From the NCBI GenBank assembly GCA_947643945.1, contig CANRXN010000015.1:1-10278 (forward strand): 10,278 nucleotides of DNA, given 5' to 3'. The position numbers were made by a program, and so were the translations under genes. The notes below the pieces were generated by a model. The model worked only from the letters and a program-made list of their open reading frames with translations. It had not been told where the DNA came from and did no database searches. The DNA is from an uncultured Clostridium sp. Its GTDB lineage: Bacteria; Bacillota; Clostridia; TANB77; CAG-508. Shown here piece by piece: positions 1-5,446 of the stretch (positions within the stretch are counted from its first letter, which is position 1; each line of letters opens with the position of its first letter).

Positions 1-384
1 GTTTCCTCCTGTATTGAAGATATCGTCTACATTACCGTAGCAAATTTCCTTCGTCGGTATAAACTGCTAAGCCGAAGTAAATCTACAATATAGTAGACTC
101 CTTCTTCTAAGGGTTCTTCTTTCCCTCTATCTACTAAAAGATAACTTTGCCTTAACTTTTCTGCTTCCTCGATGGTATCAATACCGCTTAAGTTTCATTA
201 AAACCATATTTTTATGATATTTTACCTCTTCAATTTCGTATTCTTTTTGTTCTTTTTTGTTTTTGATATATACGCTATTTAATCTGTCAAATCGATTGAT
301 ATTATCGGTAAAAGGTTTTACTTTCACCATTCCTTTAATACCAAATGTATTTACAATTTGACCAATTTCAAGATATTTTGTCAT
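1..384 (-). CDS. rimM: Ribosome maturation factor RimM, 3' end outside window, three CGGN recoding sites
   Basis: RimM binds ribosomal protein S19 and assists maturation of the 30S head. The N-terminal RimM domain begins MTKYLEIGQIVNTFGIKGMV, the typical family start with its conserved G-x-x-G. Read conventionally the frame stops after 68 residues. Reading CGGT at residue 67, CGGC at 104 and CGGT at 116 each as one Gly gives 127 uninterrupted residues to the window edge. They follow the family: LKGID, the PRC-barrel entry IVDLLGLAVYTDEG, and LLGNVDDIFNTGG. The full protein should be about 170 aa. The ATG at 384 follows khpA by 15 bases, so the two are in one operon. By usual Firmicute order trmD should lie just beyond the window. 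Identity is clear; the recoding is inferred from the restored homology. Confidence 0.9.
34..37 (-). other. CGGT recoding site, Gly116 of RimM
   Basis: Minus-strand reading CTA-CGGT-AAT gives Leu-Gly-Asn in the LLGNVDDI segment, where RimM proteins usually have Gly. A three-base reading puts a TAA stop immediately after CGG. Confidence 0.85.
71..74 (-). other. CGGC recoding site, Gly104 of RimM
   Basis: Minus-strand reading CTT-CGGC-TTA gives Leu-Gly-Leu in the motif DLLGLAVYTDEG. This is the conserved glycine at the start of the RimM PRC-barrel. Confidence 0.87.
183..186 (-). other. CGGT recoding site, Gly67 of RimM
   Basis: Minus-strand reading AAG-CGGT-ATT gives Lys-Gly-Ile in the motif LKGIDTIEEAEKLR, the widely conserved LKGI segment. 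A three-base reading terminates two codons later at TGA. Confidence 0.9.
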
Positions 385-399
385 TATTTCTATTCTCCA

Positions 400-631
400 T
401 TATCCAATAAATTCAACGGAAACTCTTTTTTGTTCTTTCATAGCAACAGCTTTCATTACCGTTCTAATTGATTTGGCAAGTCTTCCTTGCTTTCCTATAA
501 TTCTTCCCATGTCGCTATCTGCTACTTTAACTTCAAAAACAATTGATTTCTCTCCGCTCAAGCTCTTTAATTTCAACAGCTTCTTTATTGTCTACTAAGT
601 TTAGAATAATCGTTTCTAAGATATCTTTCAT
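400..631 (-). CDS. khpA: KH-domain RNA-binding protein KhpA (YlqC), one CGGN recoding site
   Basis: This is a 76-aa single-KH-domain RNA-binding protein that in Firmicutes partners KhpB and affects cell division and RNA metabolism. The ATG at 631 has GGAGG eight bases upstream. The KH signature MGRIIGKQGRLAKSIRTVMK occupies residues 41-60, with the GxxG loop as GKQG. Neither half appears as a usable conventional reading frame: CGGA at codon 26 breaks it. Read as Gly it gives KELEGEKSIVFEV, matching the family's usual Glu-Gly-Glu segment, and length then fits exactly (family about 75-80 aa). The gene sits 37 bases after rpsP and 15 before rimM, the standard order. Only the recoding is unusual. 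Confidence 0.92.
553..556 (-). other. CGGA recoding site, Gly26 of KhpA
   Basis: Minus-strand reading GAG-CGGA-GAG gives Glu-Gly-Glu. It joins the N-terminal helix (MKDILETII) to the KH core, and without it no KhpA exists in this operon. Confidence 0.9.
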
Positions 632-668
632 GTTTTGCTCCTCCACTTCAAATGACAAGATTTAGTCA

Positions 669-899
669 TTATGCTTTTTCAATTAAAGCTTTTACAGTGT
701 CTGTTGGTTTTGCACCATTTTTAATCCATTTTTCAACTTTTTCTTTGTCTAAAGAAATGGTTGCAGGTTCTGTCATTGGGTCATAAGTTCCTAATTGCTC
801 AATTATTTTACCATCTCTTGGGCATCTTGAATCTGCCACTACAATGTGATAAAATGGAGCTCTTTTCTTTCCTTGTCTTTGTAATCTAATTTTTACCAT
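669..899 (-). CDS. rpsP: Small ribosomal subunit protein bS16
   Basis: bS16 is a 30S assembly protein that binds 16S rRNA. The 76-aa product starts MVKIRLQRQGKKRAPFYHIV and contains VADSRCPRDGKIIEQLGTYDP, both diagnostic of the family. I chose the ATG at 899 because a GGAGGTG ribosome site lies just upstream; the frame can be extended to a TTG at 914, but that codon overlaps the ribosome site. It has no CGG and an intact frame. It is separated from ffh by 297 bases of repeats and followed closely by khpA and rimM. Confidence 0.97.
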   Translation of the reverse strand: MVKIRLQRQGKKRAPFYHIVVADSRCPRDGKIIEQLGTYDPMTEPATISLDKEKVEKWIKNGAKPTDTVKALIEKA

Positions 900-923
900 T
901 TTTTTCACCTCCAAATTTTTGAT

Positions 924-990
924 AGGGATTTAGGGGACGTTCCTTAAAATCCCTGTTTTAGGGATTTAGGGGACACTCCTCTAAAATCCT
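924..990. repeat. Palindromic GGGGACGTTCC element, copy A
   Basis: Two similar palindromic halves lie head to tail. Each begins AGGGATTTAGGGGAC and ends near AAAATCC, so each can fold with AGGGATTT pairing to AAATCCCT. A core of about 48 bases is nearly identical to copy B at 7871-7935 beside pheT, 7 kb away. The style resembles REP/RAYT-type intergenic palindromes or a small non-autonomous element. No transposase is in the window, so that is inference. It lies just upstream of the rpsP ribosome site and may fold in the mRNA leader. Confidence 0.75.
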
Positions 991-1001
991 TTATTTTCTG
1001 T

Positions 1002-1176
1002 TATCTGCATAGCTCGTTCCTCGCTAACAGCTTTTCCAATGTATACAAAATCATTTCATGATTTTGCATAAGGTATCTGCATAGCTCGTTCCTCGCTAAC
1101 AGCTGTCCTAATGTATACAAAATCATTTCATGATTTTGCATAAGATATCTGTATAGCTCGTTCCTCGCTAACAGCT
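1002..1176. repeat. 72-bp tandem direct repeat, about 2.4 copies
   Basis: Units start at 1002, 1074 and 1146, exactly 72 bases apart. The third is cut off after 31 bases. Each opens with TATCTGCATAGCTCG (TATCTGTATAGCTCG in unit 3) and continues TTCCTCGCTAACAGCT. Units 1 and 2 each also hold a perfect hairpin, CAAAATCAT-TTC-ATGATTTTG. Units differ mainly in a few bases after the AGCT. It fills most of the ffh-rpsP gap. No open reading frame or promoter is visible in it. It could be a dispersed intergenic element that duplicated here, or structured RNA in the ffh-rpsP transcript. Confidence 0.85.
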
Positions 1177-1195
1177 AATCTTAATAACAAATTAA

Positions 1196-2551
1196 TTAAA
1201 ATTTAAAATTCTTTAGGGCATTTTCGTCAATGCCATTTAGCATTTTTTTCATGCCACCTTTGTTGTTTTTCATTTGTTTCATCATTTTCTGGGTCATCTC
1301 AAATGACTTAATAAATTTATTGATGTCTTGTACGGTTGTTCCACTTCCTCTTGCGATACGCTGTCTTCTGCTTGCATTTAAAAGCCTAGTATCTCGTTTT
1401 TCTTTTTTGGTCATAGAACAAATGATAGCTTCTATTTTTTCAAATTCTTTGTCATCTACTTTTAAGTCTTTTATTTGGTTCATTCCTGGTATCATTTTTA
1501 AAAGAGAGGAAAATGAACCCATTTTTTTTACTTGCCTTAGTTGGGCTAAGTAGTCGTCTAAGTCTAGTTCTTTTTTCTTGAATTGCTTTTCTAATTTTTC
1601 TGCTTCTTCTAAGTCAAAGGCTTCTTCTGCTTTTTCAATAACAGATAGAATGTCTCCCATTCCTAGGATTCTTCCTGCCATTCTTTCTGGGTGGAATACC
1701 TCGATGTCGCTTAGCTTTTCTCCTGTTGCTGCAAATTTAATTGGTCTATTGGTTACTTTTTTTACGGATAAAGCTGCTCCCCCTCGTGTGTCTCCATCTA
1801 ATTTGGTTAAAACAACGCCATCAATTCCTAATGCCTCATTAAACTTTTCTGCTACATTAACGGCGTCTTGCCCTGTCATACTGTCTACGACTAATAGAAT
1901 CTCATGTGGTTTGATACTTGCCTTTAAATTTTTTAATTCTTCCATTAGTTCTTCGTCAATGTGCAAACGTCCTGCGGTATCTAGTATGATAACATCATTT
2001 AATTTTGAAATAGCTGTTGATACAGCTTGCTTTGCAATGTGTACCACATCTTTTGATGTTTCATTGGCAAATACCGGTATATTTAACTCTTTTCCTACTA
2101 CTTGTAGTTGCTTGATAGCTGCTGGTCGATAAACATCACAAGCTACTAATAACGGATTTTTTCCTTGTTTTCTAAGTAAATTTGCTAGTTTTCCTGAAGT
2201 GGTGGTTTTACCAGATCCTTGTAGTCCTACCATCATAATAACAGTTGGTGGATTAGGCGTGAAGTTTATTTTGCTTTCAGTTCCTCCGTAAGAGTTCTAC
2301 TAGTTCGTCTTTTACAATTTTGATTACTTGTTGCCCTGGTGTTAAAGATTTTAATACGTCTTGTCCTAAGGCTTTTTCCCCGGATCGTTCCGGATAAAGT
2401 CTTTTACTATTTTGTAGTTTACGTCGGCTTCTAAGAGTGCAAGTTTTACTTCTCGCATCATTTCTTTTAGGTCACTTTCTGTTATTCTTGCTTTTCCTCT
2501 AATTTTTCTGGTTATTTCTTGTAACCTAGAAGATAGTCCTTCAAAAGCCAT
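1196..2551 (-). CDS. ffh: Signal recognition particle GTPase Ffh (SRP54), three CGGN recoding sites
   Basis: Ffh binds 4.5S/6S RNA and signal peptides of nascent chains and delivers ribosomes to FtsY at the membrane. The start is the ATG at 2551 (MAFEGLSSRLQEI), preceded by AAAGGAG; a GTG three codons upstream overlaps that ribosome site. With CGGA at codon 54, CGGG at 57 and CGGA at 88 read as Gly, the product is 450 aa, the normal size. The N domain covers about residues 1-88. The GTPase domain follows with G1 GLQGSGKTT, DTAGRLHIDEELM, TKLDGDTRGGAAL and GEKLSDIEVFHPERMAGRIL. The M domain carries the RNA-binding SRRQRIARGSG. Conventional reading leaves an N fragment and a fragment lacking the N domain. 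It lies 18 bases after ylxM. Confidence 0.95.
2285..2288 (-). other. CGGA recoding site, Gly88 of Ffh
   Basis: Minus-strand reading TTA-CGGA-GGA gives Leu-Gly-Gly in ELVELLGGTESK. This is the conserved double glycine that ends the Ffh N domain (LMGG in many species). Confidence 0.9.
2379..2382 (-). other. CGGG recoding site, residue 57 of Ffh
   Basis: Minus-strand reading ATC-CGGG-GAA gives Ile-Gly-Glu before KALGQDV. A +1 shift is needed here to keep the length of the FI-x-x-I-x-EKA segment. However, relatives usually have Lys at this residue, so this site supports the shift better than it supports glycine. It is the only CGGG example. Confidence 0.7.
2389..2392 (-). other. CGGA recoding site, Gly54 of Ffh
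   Basis: Minus-strand reading ATC-CGGA-ACG gives Ile-Gly-Thr in VKDFIGTI. The position is variable in the family (Ala or Asn is common). It is only 10 bases upstream of the next site, so two shifts occur within four codons. Confidence 0.8.
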
Positions 2552-2569
2552 CGGCTCCACTCCTTTGTC

Positions 2570-2914
2570 TTATAAATTCTTTAATTCTTTTTTGATGTTT
2601 TGTAGTTGTTTTCCTGCTTTAGCGTCTAAGGTTTGTTCTTCAATTTGGTCAATTTGTGCCAAAATTTCTTCTACCTTTTTTTCTTGTTTTTGTGCTTTTT
2701 TCATAAAGTTTAATTGTTTTTCATATTCATAAAGCTTTTTTTCCCCTTTTTTTAAAATGTCTCTTACCGCTTGCCTTGTTATTTCATTATTTTCGGCAAT
2801 TTCCGTTAGGGATAAGTCTTGATTATAGTAATTGTCTATGATTTCAAATTGTTTTTTGGTTAATAACTTGCCATATATTTCGTTTAATATACTGATTTCT
2901 ACGTTTTTTTCCAT
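2570..2914 (-). CDS. ylxM: YlxM-type helix-turn-helix protein (SRP-associated)
   Basis: This 114-aa protein has a sigma-70 region-4-like helix-turn-helix. It opens MEKNVEISILNEIYGKLLTK, then FEIIDNYYNQDLSLTEIAEN and ITRQAVRDILKKGEKKLYEYE, as in the YlxM/p13 family. The family is nearly always encoded directly before ffh. In streptococci it has been linked to SRP function, stimulating GTPase activity with SRP RNA. The C-terminal 40 residues are highly charged and probably helical or coiled coil. An AGAGG ribosome site precedes the ATG. It is the first gene behind the promoter at 2949-2977. The two in-gene CGG strings straddle codons (GCG GTA, ACG GAA) and do not shift the frame. Confidence 0.93.
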   Translation of the reverse strand: MEKNVEISILNEIYGKLLTKKQFEIIDNYYNQDLSLTEIAENNEITRQAVRDILKKGEKKLYEYEKQLNFMKKAQKQEKKVEEILAQIDQIEEQTLDAKAGKQLQNIKKELKNL

Positions 2915-2948
2915 CGTTATTACCTCTTTTATTTTGTAATGCTAATAT

Positions 2949-2977
2949 ACTTTACATCATTTTTTTAGTTTTGTCAA
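2949..2977 (-). promoter_or_regulatory. SigmaA-type promoter for ylxM-ffh operon
   Basis: On the minus strand a perfect -35 TTGACA (2972-2977) is followed by a 17-base spacer and the -10 TAAAGT (2949-2954). It is 35 bases upstream of the ylxM start and just beyond the terminator of the preceding genes, where an operon promoter is expected. Confidence 0.8.
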
Positions 2978-2988
2978 GGGTTTTATGA

Positions 2989-3027
2989 AAAAAAGACTAC
3001 GAAATTTGAAAAAACGTAGTCTTTTTT
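2989..3027 (-). terminator. Strong hairpin terminator after protease/small-ORF operon (possibly bidirectional)
   Basis: A perfect 13-bp stem, AAAAAAGACTACG (2989-3001) and CGTAGTCTTTTTT (3015-3027), has a 13-base AT-rich loop. On the minus strand it ends in a run of T, 24 bases after the stop of the 43-aa ORF. It separates the protease genes from the ylxM promoter. Confidence 0.85.
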
Positions 3028-3040
3028 GAATTACTTCCTT

Positions 3041-3063
3041 TAGGGACGTTTTATGCCCCTGTT
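3041..3063. repeat. Possible decayed half-copy of the GGGGACGTTCC element
   Basis: TTTAGGGACGTT, then a shortened middle and CCCCTGTTA, resemble the first half of copies A and B (TTTAGGGGACGTT ... CCCTGTTTTA). It overlaps the 3' end of the 43-aa ORF. The similarity is short and may be chance. Confidence 0.3.
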
Positions 3064-3182
3064 ATGATAAAGTATATTATTCTGTAAACAATAACACTTA
3101 ATGCACAAGTTCCTATGGTTAATAAGATAGTTGCTTCTGGTGATAATCTGTTTTTTCTTACTTCTTTTACTTCTTCTTCCAT
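3051..3182 (-). CDS. 43-aa single-helix membrane protein
   Basis: This short frame runs MEEEVKEVRKNRLSPEATIL, then LTIGTCALSVIVYRIIYFII and TGA before the stop. It has a charged N-terminus and one hydrophobic helix (about residues 17-41), so it is predicted to sit in the membrane with a cytoplasmic N-terminus. An AAAGGAGG ribosome site lies eight bases before the ATG, which argues that it is translated. It starts 31 bases after the sortase-anchored protease and precedes the shared terminator, so it is probably cotranscribed. I do not recognise a family. Its placement suggests a partner or modulator of the protease or of its anchoring, which is only inference. Confidence 0.7.
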   Translation of the reverse strand: MEEEVKEVRKNRLSPEATILLTIGTCALSVIVYRIIYFIITGA

Positions 3183-3213
3183 GTTTTATTCCTCCTTTTT
3201 TCTTTTGGTTATT

Positions 3214-5309
3214 TTATTTAATTCCTTTTAAGCGTTTATATTTTTGATAAGCTACGGTTGCTACTACTGTTACAGTTGCAAGTGCTGTTATTATGATAAA
3301 AATGGTATTATTCCCTGTTTTTGGAATAGAAGCACTTCCCTCTTTTCCATCTCCTTTATAGATGGTGTCGTCTTCGAATTCTTCGTCAGCATCTTCGTCG
3401 TCATAGAAAAAATCATCATCATAATCGTAGTCGTCGCTGTCATCATCGTTGTTATCAAAATATATATTGTCAGGGTCGTCTTCGTCTTTTTGTTCTACCG
3501 TTATGGTACAGCTTGCTGTTTTATCACCATCTTCTGTGATTGCTGTAATAACTACTGTTCCTTCAGCTATAGCTGTAATAATTCCGTTTTTATCGACAAC
3601 TGCTACTTCTTTATTGGATGTTTTCCATGTTACGTTTTTGTTTGTGGCATTTGCTGGATAGAAGGTTACTTCTAAATTGAATTTATCTCCTACTTCTACC
3701 TCTAAATCTGTTTCATTTAGTTCTATTCTTTCTACTTCTTGTGTTGTTGGTTTGTCAGCTCCATTATTTTCGCCGTTCCCCTCTTTATTATAGGTTGTAA
3801 AGGCTTTAATACAAGTGCTTGAGTCTTTTAAACTATGCTTTTCTTCCCCTTGTGTTAATGTTGTTTTATTTAAATCACTCCAATTGATTCCATCTTTGGA
3901 AATAAAACATTCGTCGTCATTTGCTGTAGCTGTATTATAAAAATTGCTTGCATTGATACCAGAAGTTTTATAATTACATTCAATTGGAATGTAAGTACCT
4001 TCTTGATTGATGTATTCTACTTTTATCACAAATTTTTCTCCTGTTAATTTAACTGGAGTTGGTAATTTTATGGTATGATATCCTGTTTCTAAGGCTTCAC
4101 TACTAGTTGCCATTAATTCTGCTTTTTCGATATCGTCACTATTAGGGTTTACATATACTTTCACTCCTGATGTAGCACTAATATATAAGCCTACTTCTTG
4201 TAGATACTCTTCTTTGTTACTTTCTCTTGCATATTTATTGGCTGCATATAGAGATGTTCCTCCTAATGGGATTCCCATATTCATTCCTAGTTCGTCATGT
4301 TGATAAATTTTGTCATAATCTTTTTTGTCCTCTTCAAATTCTGTAATTTGCTTGATTCCTACCATTGCTTCTTCTACACAAGCATCTTCATAAGAAATAT
4401 ACATATAGCCTGCATCTCCCCAGTCTTCTCCATAAGAATTTAATGCAATGTAAGCACCTGGCTTGGTTGGTTCTACACCTTCTTTATAATTATCTTCATT
4501 ACTATAATCGTCCTCCCAACCAATGATAGTAACAACATGATTAGCATCTTCTTTATTTTCATATTTATTGTAATTATATTCACCTGTTCCAGATAAATAA
4601 TTTCCATCCATACGAATGTTAGCTGAAACAGCTCCATATGTACTAATATGTTGTTTTATTAAATCCCTTATTGCCTTTACTTCGTCTCCGTGTATATTTT
4701 TTTGTATAAGTATTATCTTTATAATACTCTAGTTCAGTTCCTTCTTCATTTTTCTTTTTATAAATGCTAGGAAATTCTCTTGTTTCTCTAATTCTTGCAG
4801 CAATTGGTTGTTGTAACTGTTCTGTTGTTACTTCTTTGAAAATTCCTACATTATTTTGTTCACTGTATACACTTTCAAATGATAATTTACTCTCCTCGAC
4901 TGGTCCATTTCCACTTACGGCGTAAGCCGTTGATAACCTTGGGCCTGCTCCGGCTTCCTTTCTTTCTGTTAAACATCTTAGCTGTCATATATTCTAAGTG
5001 CATAGGAGAATACTCCTTTGCCCTTTTTTGCTGTTGTTTTTCGGCACTTATTTCTAATAAACTAGAAAAAGAAAAGGCCCAACAACTTCCTGAATTTCTT
5101 TGGTTTTTTACTCTTATTTCCACGTCGTCTCTTAAGTCATATTGACTTTCCAATTCTACTTCTCTACTTAAAAGTTTGTTATAAGTAGAACGTTTAACAG
5201 ATTGCTCTAAAGTAGCATTTATTGGGTAGCTTGCTGCTTGTACAGCTGTTCCTAAAACCAGCAACATAACAGCAAATACTAGTAGTATTTTCTTTTTTAT
5301 TTTTGGCAT
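3214..5309 (-). CDS. Cell-wall-anchored papain-like (C1) cysteine protease, two CGGN recoding sites
   Basis: This secreted surface protease has 697 aa when both CGGA sites (residues 120 and 207) are read as Gly. Residues 1-25 form a signal peptide ending AVQA. The C1 papain domain has QRNSGSCWAF with catalytic Cys76, DANHVVTIIGW with His257 and ALNSYGEDWGDAGYMYI with Asn290. A beta-rich segment follows, resembling the lectin-like domain often attached to these proteases. A Big_2 Ig-like domain lies at about 525-606. Next comes a stalk of about 50 mostly Asp/Glu residues, then an LPxTG-like IPKTG (661-665), a hydrophobic helix and KRLKGIK. Read conventionally it splits into an N part with Cys and a C part with His and Asn, with about 90 residues between them lost. 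AGGAGG lies seven bases before the ATG. Substrate unknown. Confidence 0.9.
4687..4690 (-). other. CGGA recoding site, Gly207 of the protease
   Basis: Minus-strand reading ACA-CGGA-GAC gives Thr-Gly-Asp, leading into EVKAIRDLIKQHISTYGAVS. That is the helix and Tyr-Gly-Ala-Val segment before the catalytic His. Without the shift the frame stops 15 codons later. Confidence 0.85.
4949..4952 (-). other. CGGA recoding site, Gly120 of the protease
   Basis: Minus-strand reading AGC-CGGA-GCA gives Ser-Gly-Ala, leading into GPRLSTAYAVSGNGPVEES. That matches the papain-family region after the first helix. The three-base reading gives an Arg/Lys-rich tail and a stop. Confidence 0.85.
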
Positions 5310-5346
5310 TACTTTGCCTCCTATTTTTATGTTTTCTTTCTACTTT

Positions 5347-5375
5347 ATTTTATCATAAATTTATGTTGTTGTCCT
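5347..5375 (-). promoter_or_regulatory. Probable promoter of the surface protease
   Basis: On the minus strand an extended -10 TGATAAAAT (core 5347-5352) lies 17 bases from AGGACA (5370-5375), a 4/6 match to the -35 consensus. It is 37 bases before the protease start and beyond the pheT terminator. The weak -35 makes this tentative. Confidence 0.55.
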
Positions 5376-5415
5376 TGTTGTCATGAAAATTTAATATTTT
5401 TGTCATATTTTCGAA

Positions 5416-5445
5416 AAGAAGGAGATTTAAACTTATCTCCTTCTT
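5416..5445 (-). terminator. Hairpin terminator of the pheS-pheT operon
   Basis: An 11-bp stem, AAGAAGGAGAT (5416-5426) with ATCTCCTTCTT (5435-5445), has an 8-base loop and begins right at the pheT stop codon. On the minus strand it is followed only by a short TTTTC tract, so termination may be moderate. Confidence 0.7.
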
Positions 5446-5446
5446 C

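Noticed and set aside
897..914. Upstream TTG start for rpsP giving five extra residues
   Set aside because: The TTG at 914 overlaps the GGAGGTG ribosome site that serves the ATG at 899, and S16 proteins start MVKIRL.
1002..1176. CRISPR array
   Set aside because: The 72-bp units are contiguous direct repeats with no unique spacers and there are no cas genes.
1230..2132. Plus-strand open frames of 107 and 184 aa opposite ffh
   Set aside because: They are antisense shadows of the Ffh coding sequence, with no ribosome site or recognisable protein.
2549..2560. Upstream GTG start for ffh
   Set aside because: GTG overlaps the AAAGGAG ribosome site, and the family start MAFEGL matches the ATG at 2551.
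3244..3675. Plus-strand hydrophobic frame of 143 aa
   Set aside because: It is the reverse complement of the Asp-rich stalk and Big_2 region of the protease, and the hydrophobicity is a by-product of GAT/GAC read antisense.
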